NCBI GenBank assembly: GCA_965262505.1
Contig: CBDHFM010000002.1
Coordinates: 1 to 64,000 of the forward strand
DNA length: 64,000 bases
Direction: 5' to 3'
Origin: JACPPO01 sp965262505
Lineage (GTDB): Bacteria > Acidobacteriota > Vicinamibacteria > Vicinamibacterales > UBA2999
Shown here one piece after another: positions 1-8,538 of this stretch (positions are counted from its first letter, which is position 1; each line of letters starts with the position of its first letter). The notes beneath the pieces are model-generated. The model had not been told where the DNA came from. It ran no database searches and was given only the letters and a program-made list of their open reading frames with translations. The translations under genes were made by a program, and so were the position numbers.

Positions 1-62
1 AACTACGGAACAGAATTCAGCACTCCTCGATCCGGCCGCAGCACGGTGGCGGTTGGACAAAT

Positions 63-536
63 ATGCGGCTTGCCACGCCGCAAATGAACGAAATGCCAGC
101 CAACCTCACAAAAACCAGTGTGACCTTGAGCATTCCATGGCGAAAGGTCCGGGACGACATCGCGCGGCAGAAGCGGGATGGCCCGAAGCGCGCAAAACGC
201 TTCGAACAAGCATGCGAGCAGGAGTTTCCGAACCGCGATTCATTAGACATAGACATAGTCATGGTCATCAACGGCTACTTGAAATGCCTGTCGGATGTCA
301 TAAATAAACGACGAGAGGCGCAACCGTTCAGGACACATACCGAGCTACTGGAGAAGGCTAGAGCGCTGAATGACATGGATGCAGTGTCTCCAGATGGCGA
401 GAAAATCCCTCTCGGAGCAAGTCAAATAAAGTTGGCAGAAATCAAGGAACTTCTAGATTGGAATCAGCGCCTCCCAGATCTCGAACTCATACAGTTCGGG
501 AGGGGAAAGCCCGACCTAGGGCCGACGCCGCGCTAA
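63..536 (+). CDS. hypothetical protein
   Basis: A 157-residue soluble protein that I do not recognise. It is rich in Lys, Arg and Glu and predicted largely helical, with no signal peptide or membrane segment. Alternative in-frame ATG starts lie at 84 and 93, and none has a strong ribosome-binding site. Codon use looks natural and the GC content is lower than in the flanking DNA (57-60 percent by eye), which may mean recent acquisition. No function is proposed. Confidence 0.5.
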   Translation: MRLATPQMNEMPANLTKTSVTLSIPWRKVRDDIARQKRDGPKRAKRFEQACEQEFPNRDSLDIDIVMVINGYLKCLSDVINKRREAQPFRTHTELLEKARALNDMDAVSPDGEKIPLGASQIKLAEIKELLDWNQRLPDLELIQFGRGKPDLGPTPR

Positions 537-539
537 ACC

Positions 540-1116
540 GACAGTAGTTCGTCTGATCGCTCCGGCAACACCCACCCCCAAACGGCCCGGATAGCCTTCA
601 CGAGCCGGGCGTGTCAACGGCTGTGCCGGCCTCCGCTTGTCTGTTTACGATTGGCGAGGAATGGGCCTTGGGAGGGCCCAGCCCAGCGGCGCCCCTGGCA
701 AAGCGCCGCCTTGGCAGGCGGTGGTCGGACCGAGTCCTCCGCTGGCCGTCGAAGGGCCGTAGGGCTGGCGTTGACCACCGCCCCGCCGCCCGTCCTGGCC
801 GCGGCGGGCGAGCTCGGGAGCGCCCAGGGCTGGTCATGATGAGCCGGCGCCGCGGGGAGAGGCCGGGGGCCCGTCCTGATCCGCGAGGGCGCCGGGCTCC
901 GGCCGCCCGGTGTGCGCTCGGCGGCCCCCGGTGACGGCGCTGGGTCCGTCGCCGTATCTCACTGTCCCATAACTCCCTTTATGGGACCCTCGACCCCGAC
1001 CCGCCCGGGTCTTGTGTCTTGGACGATCATCTACTAACCTAGCGTACAGGATGCGCGCCAGACATCGTCCCACCTCGCACGCGCCGCAGGGGGTGTAGCC
1101 GACACGGCCCTATCCG
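540..1116. other. GC-rich intergenic stretch
   Basis: I see no credible gene here: open frames on both strands are compositional shadows of very GC-rich DNA. It holds the palindrome at 964-987. About 40 bases near 570 resemble a stretch near 60364 at the other end of the window. Confidence 0.4.
964..987. repeat. 9-6-9 inverted repeat, possible tyrosine-recombinase core site
   Basis: The arms GTCCCATAA (964-972) and TTATGGGAC (979-987) are perfect inverted repeats separated by the six bases CTCCCT. Two 9-13 bp arms around a 6-8 bp spacer is the layout of Xer/Cre-type core sites. The site lies about 630 bp upstream of the tyrosine recombinase at 1614 and 130 bp upstream of its companion gene. 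The function is inferred from layout only; a hairpin regulator is the alternative. Confidence 0.4.
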
Positions 1117-1617
1117 ATGCCCGCCACGCCCCGCTGGCTGCTCGCCATCCCCGACGCCATCCGCCAGCTCGAGGCGCTGGACCGCGACCTCCTGACCCGC
1201 CGCGATCTCGAGCAGCTCTTCGGCGTCTCGCGCGCCCGGGCGGCGACGCTCATGCAGACCTTCGGGGCCGAGATGACCGGCAACCAGCGAACGCTCCCGA
1301 GAACACAGCTCCTCCGCCAGCTCCGGACACACCGGGGGCGGGCCGCCTTCCGCGGAGAAGCAGCACGCCGGGAGCGGCTCCTGACCGAGCTCCGGACGGC
1401 GCGGCTGACCGGGATCCGCGTGGCCGTTCCTGTCGAGGCGTTCGAGGGCCGGCTCGCCAGCCTGCCCGAGGGCGTCCACGTCGCGCGGGACCGGATCGAC
1501 GTGCGGTTCTCCGGGGCGCAGGAGGCCGTCGGGCGGCTCTTCGCCCTGGCCCAGGCGCTGACGAATGACTACGAGCAGTTCGAGGCGCTCGTCGGCAGGG
1601 GAGAGGTGTCCGAATGA
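1117..1617 (+). CDS. hypothetical helix-turn-helix protein, partner of recombinase
   Basis: A 166-residue protein. Its N-terminal third (about residues 20-60) reads as a helix-turn-helix (DLEQLFGVSRARAATLMQ), followed by basic linkers. There is no signal peptide. Its last codons overlap the start of the recombinase gene by four bases (ATGA), so the two are translationally coupled. By context it may be an accessory DNA-binding factor for that recombinase; this is inference. The exact family is not recognised. Confidence 0.55.
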   Translation: MPATPRWLLAIPDAIRQLEALDRDLLTRRDLEQLFGVSRARAATLMQTFGAEMTGNQRTLPRTQLLRQLRTHRGRAAFRGEAARRERLLTELRTARLTGIRVAVPVEAFEGRLASLPEGVHVARDRIDVRFSGAQEAVGRLFALAQALTNDYEQFEALVGRGEVSE

Positions 1618-2523
1618 GCGAGGCCCTGATGCCACCGGTCGCCCGGCCCGAGATCACCAGGCCCGGCGGGGCCGTCGTGCTGCCCGCGGTGATCGTCGAC
1701 GCCGGGCCGGCGGCCGTCGAGCGCTTCCTGGAGTTCTTCGCGGCGCGGATCGCGAACGCGAGGACGCGGGCGGCGTACGGGCGGGCCGTGGGGCAGTTCC
1801 TGGCGTGGTGCGAGGCGCGGGGCCTGGGGCTCACGGCGGTCTCGCCGCTGCACGTGGCGGCCTACATCCGGACCCACCCCGGGTCGGCGCCCACCGTCAA
1901 GCAGCACCTGGCGGCCATCCGCATGCTCGGCGACTGGCTCGTCGTCAGCCAGGTCCTTCCGGTGAACCCGGCGGCGGCCGTCCGGGGGCCGAAGCATGTG
2001 GTGACGACGGGCGCGACGCCGGTGCTCTCTCCGGCCGAGGCGCGCCGACTCCTCGCGGCGATCGACACGGGCACGCTCGCCGGCCTGCGCGACCGGGCGC
2101 TCGTCTCGGTGATGCTCTACAGCTTCGCGCGGGTGAGCGCGGTGATCGGGATGCGGCGGCAGGACTACTTCCGGCAGGAGCGCCAGGGGTGGCTCCGGCT
2201 CCACGAGAAGGGCGGCCAGCGGCACGACGTCCCGGCCCACCATCGGGCGGCCGAGGCGCTCGACGACTACCTCGCGCGGGCCGGGCTCGACGCGGCGTCT
2301 CGTCCTGGCGATGATCAAGCGGCGGGCGGCGGCGGCGGATCTCCCGCCCTCGACCTGCTGCCACACGTTTCGGGCAACGGGGATCACAGCGTATCTGTCA
2401 AACGGGGGGACGCTCGAGCACGCGCAGCAGATCGCCGGGCACGCCTCCCCGAAGACGACGAAGCTCTACGACCGGACAGCGGACACGATCACCGTCGACG
2501 AGATCGAGCGCATCGTGATCTAG
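1614..2523 (+). pseudogene. tyrosine recombinase/integrase, frameshifted
   Basis: The first frame (from ATG 1614) carries an N-terminal core-binding domain and the first catalytic Arg region (FARVSAVIGMR, about 2125-2157). The C-terminal catalytic box (HTFRATG near 2358, AGHASPKTTKLYDR with the Tyr nucleophile near 2470) is in another frame, open from 2311. Between about 2290 and 2320 the alignment loses roughly 30 residues and shifts frame, so this copy should be inactive. The first frame then runs on, by accident, through the antitoxin gene to 2849. The family cuts and rejoins DNA at short inverted-repeat sites; the 964-987 palindrome is a candidate. Confidence 0.75.
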
Positions 2524-2648
2524 ATCTAGGCGGTGGCCGTACGGCCGCGCCCCGCGGGACGTCCGTGCGGCGCGTCGGGACCGACGCGCGGCCAGAGGCC
2601 GAGTCCGCCACGGCGGAGGGCTCGTCTGGACGGTATAATCAGACTGTT

Positions 2649-2849
2649 ATGAGTATCCAGGTCGCGTACCGCGATGGTGTGTTCAAGCCGCTTGAGGAGG
2701 TGGCGGGCGCGGAGCCCGGTGCGATCTACACGGCTTTTTCGAAAGAAGAACTACGCGACTTCATCGAGACAGTCGGCTGGCTCAAGGCGGCGGAAAAGAG
2801 CTTCGAATTCTGGGACAACCCGGCGGATGCCGTCTACGACACGCTATAG
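2649..2849 (+). CDS. antitoxin, AF2212/DUF104-like N-terminus
   Basis: A 66-residue protein. The opening VAYRDGVFKPLEEV matches the start of AF2212-like (DUF104) antitoxins (beta-hairpin plus FKPLE). The acidic, aromatic C-terminal half (FWDNPADAVYDTL) resembles toxin-wrapping tails of MazE-type antitoxins. Its last 23 bases overlap the toxin gene in another frame, the usual coupled arrangement. Pairing with the MazF-like toxin is inferred from this overlap. Confidence 0.65.
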   Translation: MSIQVAYRDGVFKPLEEVAGAEPGAIYTAFSKEELRDFIETVGWLKAAEKSFEFWDNPADAVYDTL

Positions 2850-3174
2850 GCGTGGCGACATCGTCCTGGTCCCCTTTCCCTTCACCGACCTCAGTTCCAC
2901 CAAGAAGCGTCCTGCGCTCGTCGTTTCACCAGACAAATTCAACGAGCACGCGCAAGACGTGGTGCTCGTCGCCATCACCTCGCAGCCTTCGGACAGTCAC
3001 GTAGTCTCGCTCGACGAGCACGACTACGTCGACGGGAAGCTGCCGCGGACCTCGTTTGTGAAGGTCTCAAAGCTGTTCACGACGCATCCCACGCTCGTTC
3101 TCAAGAAGGTCTGCGCCATCAAACCGGCACGTCTGAATGTCGTGCTCAAGGAGCTGCGCCGATTCTTCCAGTAG
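2827..3174 (+). CDS. MazF/PemK-like mRNA interferase toxin
   Basis: A 115-residue protein with the PemK/MazF fold signature: RRGDIVLVPFPFTDLS at residues 8-23, the KKRPALVVS strand, and a C-terminal KVCAIKPARL segment. Known members cleave mRNA or tRNA at short motifs and are neutralised by a small antitoxin encoded just upstream. I take the ATG at 2827 because it gives family length and overlaps the antitoxin end; the frame is open further upstream. The pair lies between a dead recombinase and a Tn3-like end, a typical addiction-cargo position. Confidence 0.8.
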   Translation: MPSTTRYRRGDIVLVPFPFTDLSSTKKRPALVVSPDKFNEHAQDVVLVAITSQPSDSHVVSLDEHDYVDGKLPRTSFVKVSKLFTTHPTLVLKKVCAIKPARLNVVLKELRRFFQ

Positions 3175-3310
3175 CAGCCGCCGCGGCCACTTTGGAGATC
3201 ACCTCGACACGTATGGCACGAGACGCATACGGTGACGGGTTGCTGCCGGCGGCAGACTGCGAACAAGTCCGAGTGCAAAAGGAGAGCAGTCAAGCCACCC
3301 ACGGCAGCGG

Positions 3311-3350
3311 TTTCAGCGTGGCGTGTAGTTCCAGTCGTCCCCTAAACCCA
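3311..3350. repeat. possible Tn3-family terminal inverted repeat
   Basis: Read on the minus strand, 3348 down to 3311 gives 38 bases starting GGGTTTAGGGGACGAC, then TGGAAC, and ending CACGCTGAA. This matches the canonical Tn3 end design (38 bp, G-run outside, internal TGGAAC, CACGYTAA-like inner end). It matches the bona fide Tn3 end at 15991 at about 17 of its first 22 positions. If real, the element body lies to the left. I found no partner repeat, so it may be a solo end. Confidence 0.4.
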
Positions 3351-3903
3351 GCACCTTGCAAAACCCATCGATCTCCTCCTGTTCGGCTGGGGTGGTCGGG
3401 CTTGCGAGCGTGCGCAGGGCTCGGCGGATGTGCTGCTCGACCTCGCGGACGAGCGCCCGCTTGACCACGTGCCCGCGGCTGATGTGGTCCGCGCACGCGA
3501 TCGTGTCGAGCCGGGCGACGAGGCGGCGGCGAGCGATCTCGTCATGGGCCGACTCGTTCGGCGACTTGAGAGGGATGAGGATGGTCTCATGGGCGTGCGC
3601 CCCGAGCGTCTGACCGCCGACGAGTTGGCGCCGGCCAGGCTTCACATTGGCCACGATCGCCGCCAATTGAGCCTCAAGCTCAGCGTCGAACGTCGCGCAG
3701 GTGGTGGGCCGCCTTTGGCGGTCGCGCCTGCTCCGGCGGATGTGCTGCTCGACCTCGCGGACGAGCGCCCGCCTGACCACGTGCTCGCGGCTGATATGGT
3801 CCGCGCGCGCGATCGTGTCGAGCAGGGCGACGAGGCGTCGGGGGACGTGCGCCCCGAGCGTCTGACTGCTGATGAGTTGGAGTCGGCCCGGTGGAGTGCC
3901 CAT
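3313..3903 (-). CDS. tandemly duplicated ribbon-helix-helix-like protein
   Basis: A 196-residue protein made of two copies of a 45-50 residue module (TLGAHVPRRLVALLDTIA, then REHVVRRALVREVEQHIRR). This resembles CopG/Arc-type DNA-binding units: a strand followed by two helices. In the second copy about 20 residues are inserted between strand and helices. At DNA level the copies are about 100 bp direct repeats 312 bp apart (3423 and 3735) with few differences, so the duplication is recent. The C-terminus (LGLGDDWN) falls in the Tn3-like end. A single-module relative lies at 15857. The start has no clear ribosome-binding site. Confidence 0.55.
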   Translation of the reverse strand: MGTPPGRLQLISSQTLGAHVPRRLVALLDTIARADHISREHVVRRALVREVEQHIRRSRRDRQRRPTTCATFDAELEAQLAAIVANVKPGRRQLVGGQTLGAHAHETILIPLKSPNESAHDEIARRRLVARLDTIACADHISRGHVVKRALVREVEQHIRRALRTLASPTTPAEQEEIDGFCKVLGLGDDWNYTPR

Positions 3904-4471
3904 TGGATCTAAGACTCAACCACTTGAATCAACCGGTCAAGCATTACGCCTCTCGCGCGCCGCTCGTCGGCGCGGCCAGCAGTATTCCAACAGGGATGAT
4001 TTCAGATGGGAGCCACGATGCTGAGGCGGTGTCTGGTTGATGTATACGCCAACTCGACACCTGCCTCTGGCTCACAAAAGTCCTTACCGTACGATGTGTT
4101 TCGTTTCGTGAGGTGACCTCATGAAGCACACCGCAGAGAGAGAAGCGTACTGATCGCCGAAGTCGGGAAGATGATCTCCCAGGGATTTCCGTTTTGCCTG
4201 CCGCGGATGGCTTATTTCTTGCGGGTCATCGAGACTGGCACGGACAGCCGGGACAGCTCGTAAGTACCAGCGAGCCACAATCGAGGCGCTCAAGGCCTGG
4301 ATGGCCGTGCGGCCAGAGTCAGAGCAGTTCGCGCTGAAGGCTACGACTGCGCGGGCTAGCCACGAGCGAGAAACAGAAGAAAACAGAAACGGCATACAAG
4401 CCAGAGCCGCGCAAGGAGAGCGTTCCTCTAGTCGGTGCCCGGCTTCGATGAGTACACTGGAGAACCTGACG
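3904..4471. other. intergenic stretch with dispersed motif
   Basis: No convincing gene. The frame open from 4301 upstream of the bactofilin start is probably untranslated. At 4183-4202 it carries GGATTTCCGTTTTGCCTGCC, also found near 14018 and 56296. A segment near 4280-4350 reads like coding debris of unknown origin. Confidence 0.4.
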
Positions 4472-4939
4472 ATGTGGAAGCACGCTAAAGCGGTAGACTC
4501 GACCAGCGAGCAATCGACAACCAGCGGGCCAGCCGTCCAGTCGCCGCCGGGGCGCGCGGCTTCACCGCAGGTTTCCAAGCAGCCGATCAGGAGAGAAGTT
4601 GTGAATATCGGCAAGTCGGTCATCATCAAGGGCGAACTGAGCAGTCGCGAGGATCTCACGACCGACGGTCAGGTCGAGGGCACGATCAAGCTGAAGGATC
4701 ACACGCTGACCATCGGGTCGACCGGCAAGATCAAGGCAGAGGTCTTTGCCAAGACGTTGATCGTCATAGGTGCAATCAACGGCAACATCGCCGCCTCCGA
4801 GAAGGTTGACATCCGCGCCGGCGGCGCCGTCGAAGGCGACATCGTGGCGCCGCGGGTGGCCATCGCGGAAGGCGCGTACTTCCGAGGCAGCATCGACATG
4901 CAGCGGAAGAGTGAGCAGCAGGGGCAGGGGTTGCAGTAA
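4472..4939 (+). CDS. bactofilin family cytoskeletal protein
   Basis: A 155-residue protein. After a disordered, Ser/Pro-rich N-terminus the core (about residues 45-145) is the repetitive right-handed beta-helix pattern of bactofilins (DUF583): VNIGKSVIIKGELSS, DGQVEGTIKL, INGNIAASEKVDIRAGG, VEGDIVAPRVAIAEGAYFRG. Known bactofilins polymerise without nucleotides into filaments that position cell-envelope or DNA-segregation machinery. The ATG at 4472 follows a GGAG at 4459-4462 with good spacing, so I prefer it to the upstream starts at 4301 and 4448. Monocistronic. Confidence 0.88.
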   Translation: MWKHAKAVDSTSEQSTTSGPAVQSPPGRAASPQVSKQPIRREVVNIGKSVIIKGELSSREDLTTDGQVEGTIKLKDHTLTIGSTGKIKAEVFAKTLIVIGAINGNIAASEKVDIRAGGAVEGDIVAPRVAIAEGAYFRGSIDMQRKSEQQGQGLQ

Positions 4940-4974
4940 TCACGAGTGGCCGGTCTGGCCGAGCCGCCGCCGGT

Positions 4975-5361
4975 GCGGAAGTTGAGTACGCGGTAGCACC
5001 CCAATGCGCCCGCGCAGCCGCCCACCGGCACGTCCACCCCGCCTCGCCTGACGCGGTGCACAGCGCCCCACGCCACGTCCCACGCGCCGAAGTGCGCCAC
5101 CGTCTCCGCGATCGCTAGATCGGCCAGTCCCCGCGGTGTGCTGGTTGGTGCCTCGGGCGTCCAGCCTTCCGCGAACGGCTGCGGGTCGCCGTCGCCGTCG
5201 TACGCTGCCTCGATCGCATCGGTGTACCGGTTCCACCACCGCTCGAAAAGCACGCCACCGCGGCTGGCTGGCGCGACCGTATTGTCCCACGCCTCGAGCA
5301 TCGTGAGCGCGTCGGCCAGCGCGACCGCACCGGCGGCATCGATCACCCAGGACCCGGCCAT
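4975..5361 (-). pseudogene. penicillin-acylase-family remnant (C-terminal part)
   Basis: The minus-strand frame reads LTMLEAWDNTVAPASRGGVLFERWW, AIAETVAHFGAWDVAWGAVHRV, VPVGGCAGALGCYRVLNFR. These are conserved C-terminal segments of Ntn-hydrolase acylases (penicillin G/aculeacin acylase type) that cleave N-acyl side chains. The catalytic beta-chain start and the terminal residues are missing, and the frame runs on into the antisense of bactofilin. This is a fragment left by rearrangement, not a working enzyme. Confidence 0.65.
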
Positions 5362-5800
5362 CGGACCGGACAGCTACACCGGCTATCTTGTGAGTAACTT
5401 CCAGGGGTCGACCGAAACGACCTTCTACGTGCTGGCCGTCTACTACGGTGCCGTCCAGGTTCGCCGGATCCGACACACATTGGCCGCCTCCCGAAGGAGC
5501 CAGGTGATTGACCCCCAACGTATCGGTACACCGCACTCGGATGACCTGTGTCGCGCGGATACCGAGACCAGCTGACGACCCTGTGGTTACTCGTTGAAAG
5601 ACCGGAACATTACGGCGAACGCTTGCTTGAACTTCGCGTGGTCGGTGCCGCCGTCGTTCTCGCTGGAGATCGAAAAGTGAATCATCCGGACCCGGGAGAA
5701 ACGTGATGCGACCAAGCACGGTGCGCGTGACATTGGGGTGCCGTACGCATGAACGATGGAGTGGATTGTCTCGTGGCTCGTGCCAGGCCGGTACTGCTTC
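5362..5800. other. no recognisable gene
   Basis: Open frames on both strands are short and none resembles a known family. The plus-strand stretch 5364-5465 reads protein-like (PDSYTGYLVSNFQGSTETTF) but lacks a start and continuation, so it is at best debris. Confidence 0.3.
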
Positions 5801-5923
5801 TTACGCAAACTTCTTACGCCGGCGATATGCCCGGGCGGCGAAACCGGTGCCGAGCAGCGCGACCGCGAGCAGCACGGCCGATCGCGGTGTCATGGTGTTT
5901 CGAACGTTTTGCAGATACTTCAT
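5801..5923 (-). CDS. 40-residue single-pass membrane peptide
   Basis: Small gene with a strong ribosome-binding site: the minus strand reads GGGAGGAAGAAC directly before the ATG (5923). The product is 40 residues: a polar N-terminus, one hydrophobic helix (SAVLLAVALLGTGFAARAY, about residues 15-33) and a basic tail RRRKKFA. Helix plus Arg-rich tail recalls the C-terminal anchor of exosortase/PEP-CTERM substrates, but no PEP motif is present. It could be a small stress or membrane-associated peptide. Function unknown. Confidence 0.55.
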   Translation of the reverse strand: MKYLQNVRNTMTPRSAVLLAVALLGTGFAARAYRRRKKFA

Positions 5924-6235
5924 GTTCTTCCTCCCGACCGAGTCTCTCTGTAAGACGAAGGGACCTGCGAGTGCCTCTGTCCAGAGCATCGGTTGTTCCA
6001 CGGCCGCGCTTTAGGTGCGCGCTCGAGCTGACGGGGGCGGGTGGATGCGGCTGACGGTCACTCAGCACCAGCCGCATGACGTTCCTACGGGTCTAACGGT
6101 GTCGGGTTGGTGTATGCCCTAGCCTTACGTCAGGGCTTGGGCACTGATGCGTCAGAATAGAGTCCAAGTTTGGATTAATAGCCACATCCAGTCCAGGGTT
6201 ATAGAGTATTTCCTGACAGAGTTGGATGCAGGCGC

Positions 6236-6484
6236 TCAGGCCCCTGTCGCTGTCGACGATGCCACAGGAGCTGCTCGCCGCCGGTCAGGCGACCGGCCAA
6301 AGCGGCCATCGGGTGTGAGCGCCAGAAAACCCGAGTTCTCCAACGCTTGCAGAACCGCCACTGCCGCGGTGCGGGTGAGGTCCAGCAACTCCGCCGCCTC
6401 CCCAACGGTCAGGAGTAGGGTGGGGGTCTCAAGATACTCGGCTCGTAACAACGCAAGCGCCGCGTCGACGCGTTCGGACAACAT
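6236..6484 (-). CDS. small winged-helix-like DNA-binding protein
   Basis: An 82-residue protein. Residues 15-65 fit a winged helix (TLLLTVGEAAELLDLTRTAA, VLQALENSGFLALTPDGRFGRS): helix, turn, recognition helix, then a short wing. This is the pattern of MarR/DprA-C-like wings and of small orphan regulators. The C-terminal 15 residues are low-complexity. It diverges from the BCCT gene at 6661, so it could regulate it; this is inference. Ribosome-binding site weak. Confidence 0.45.
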   Translation of the reverse strand: MLSERVDAALALLRAEYLETPTLLLTVGEAAELLDLTRTAAVAVLQALENSGFLALTPDGRFGRSPDRRRAAPVASSTATGA

Positions 6485-6660
6485 GGGGTCTCGGGTTGGG
6501 CCAGTTAGGCTACGCTTCTTGCTCTTGTCTCAGCAAGCGAAATCATGATCGAGGTGAAAGTCTCGGAATACCTGGCTACCCGTCCGTAGCGCGGGTCGAT
6601 GGTGTGGTGCGGGATGTCGCCGCGTTCCGGGTGCGGCGGCCACCCCGCTGACGAAACCCT

Positions 6661-8214
6661 ATGGCTGAGATCGCGCCGATCGACTACACGCTGGGTCAAG
6701 ACAACGTCAAGGTTCTCGGCCTCGACATCCACCATCCGGTCTTCGTCGTCTCCAGCCTCACCGTCATCGCGTTCGTCGCCGGGGTGCTGGCATTCCAGGC
6801 TGAGGCGGCGGTCGCGTTTGAAGCACTGCGCGCGTGGCTTCTGTCGACCTTCGACTGGGTGTTCATGGGCGTGAGCAACCTCTTCGTCCTCTTCTGTCTG
6901 CTGCTGGTGGCGACACCGCTCGGCCGCGTGCGCCTGGGCGGCGCGGATGCCCGGCCGGACTATTCCCGATCGGCGTGGTTCGCCATGTTGTTCGCCGCCG
7001 GGATCGGCATCGGCCTGATGTTTTTCGGGGTGTCAGAGCCGGTAGAGCATTTCCTGCAACCGCCGCTCGGGCTCGCGGCGGCCGACACAGCGGCGGCGCG
7101 CCTTGGCATGGCCGGCGCCATCTACCACTGGGGCATCCATGGGTGGGCCATCTACGCGGTGGTGGCGCTGTCGATCGCCTTCGCGTCGTACAACCTCGGC
7201 CTGCCGCTGACGCTCCGGTCGGCGCTCTATCCGCTCCTGGGGAAGGCGGTGTGGGGGTGGTTCGGCCACGGCGTCGACATCCTCGCCGTTTTCGCCACGC
7301 TCTTCGGACTAGCCACGTCGCTCGGCCTGGGTGCCGAACAGGTGGCCGCGGGGCTCGCCCACCTGTGGGGCACGCCGACGACCGACACCACCCATGTGCT
7401 GTTGATCATCGGCATCACTGGCATGGCGCTGGCGTCGGTCGTCAGCGGGATGGAGAAGGGGATCAAGCGGCTGAGCGAGGTCAACGTGCTGCTCGCCCTG
7501 CTGCTGCTGGCGTTCATGCTGACGGTCGGGCCGACGCGCGACATCGTCACCGGCACCGTGACCAGCCTCGGCCAGTATCTCGCGGCGATCGGACCGCTCA
7601 GTAGCTGGGTGAGCCGCGAGGACCTCCACTTCATGCACGGCTGGACGACCTTTTTCTGGGCCTGGTGGATCTCGTGGTCCCCCTTCGTGGGCCTGTTTAT
7701 CGCCCGGGTCTCCCGCGGCCGGACGGTGCGCGAACTGATCGCCTGCATGCTGATCATGCCGACGCTGGTTGCCGCGCTCTGGATGAACGCCTTCGGCGGG
7801 ACCGCGGTGTCGCAGTACGTCGATGGTGGCTATCCCGACGTGATCGCGGCGGTGCAGGCGCAACAGCCGGAGATCGCCCTGTTCGCGCTACTGGACACGC
7901 TGCCGCTTGCGCCCGTCATATCGGTCTTGGGCCTCGTGCTCATCGTGGTGTTCTTCGTCACCTCCTCCGACTCCGGATCGCTGGTCATCGACACCATCAC
8001 CGCAGGCGGCAAGCTGGACACGCCGGTGCCCCAGCGCGTGTTCTGGTGCATCTTCGAGGGGCTCGTCGCCATTGCGCTGCTGCTCGGCGGCGGCCTCGTG
8101 GCCGCGCAGGCGGCCACCCTCGCCGCCGGCCTTCCCTTTACGCTGGTGCTGGTCGCCCTGTGCTACAGCACCTGGAAGGGGCTGCGCGCGAGCACGGCGG
8201 GCCGATCTAGTTAA
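6661..8214 (+). CDS. BCCT-family betaine/choline/carnitine transporter
   Basis: A 517-residue integral membrane protein with about 12 hydrophobic helices. The family signature lies in WAWWISWSPFVGLFIARVSR (about residues 335-355), which includes the Trp box that binds quaternary ammonium. GIGLMFFGVSEPVEHF (about 115-130) is the conserved segment with the unwound sodium-site helix. Members import glycine betaine, carnitine or choline by sodium or proton symport, mainly as osmoprotectants. Length is usual for the family, without the long regulatory C-tail of BetP. Monocistronic; no ribosome-binding site is obvious at this ATG. Confidence 0.93.
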   Translation: MAEIAPIDYTLGQDNVKVLGLDIHHPVFVVSSLTVIAFVAGVLAFQAEAAVAFEALRAWLLSTFDWVFMGVSNLFVLFCLLLVATPLGRVRLGGADARPDYSRSAWFAMLFAAGIGIGLMFFGVSEPVEHFLQPPLGLAAADTAAARLGMAGAIYHWGIHGWAIYAVVALSIAFASYNLGLPLTLRSALYPLLGKAVWGWFGHGVDILAVFATLFGLATSLGLGAEQVAAGLAHLWGTPTTDTTHVLLIIGITGMALASVVSGMEKGIKRLSEVNVLLALLLLAFMLTVGPTRDIVTGTVTSLGQYLAAIGPLSSWVSREDLHFMHGWTTFFWAWWISWSPFVGLFIARVSRGRTVRELIACMLIMPTLVAALWMNAFGGTAVSQYVDGGYPDVIAAVQAQQPEIALFALLDTLPLAPVISVLGLVLIVVFFVTSSDSGSLVIDTITAGGKLDTPVPQRVFWCIFEGLVAIALLLGGGLVAAQAATLAAGLPFTLVLVALCYSTWKGLRASTAGRSS

Positions 8215-8329
8215 TCCGCTCTGTGCAATCTGGAGTATGCGGGGTGCGAGAGATGAGGCCCTGGCGGGTGGCGGTGGGCGTGCACTACTGAACAGGGCGA
8301 GGCACCTGTTCGTGCACTCCGCAGGGCGC

Positions 8330-8500
8330 GTTCGGCACACGGCACTGGCACACGCGCTCGACGTCTGCAAGACATAGAATCAGACATGGGATACGACACA
8401 CAGCGGCGCTGGTCGGACGGCGCCCTTGCCCGCATGTCGCAAACGGCCGTTTACGACACCTGCTGGCCGGCTACGCCCGCGTCTCGCGCCTGTGGCTGGT
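8330..8500 (+). repeat. res-like site R1a with truncated resolvase start
   Basis: A 24-bp near-palindrome at 8435-8458 (left half TGTCGCAAACGG, right half CCGTTTACGACA) is followed immediately by a decayed resolvase start reading LAGYARVS, after which similarity ends. About 100 bp upstream of the palindrome (8330-8434) resembles the same flank next to the copy at 56523. This is the layout of a Tn3-type res region in front of its resolvase gene, cut off after a few codons. It lies just downstream of the TonB receptor gene. Confidence 0.6.
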
Positions 8501-8538
8501 GGAGGCTGTCGGCAAAGGCTTCGGCACTGGCGCGGCCA

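Noticed and set aside
5364..5465. Protein-like plus-strand text
   Set aside because: No start, no family and no continuation; too little support for a gene.
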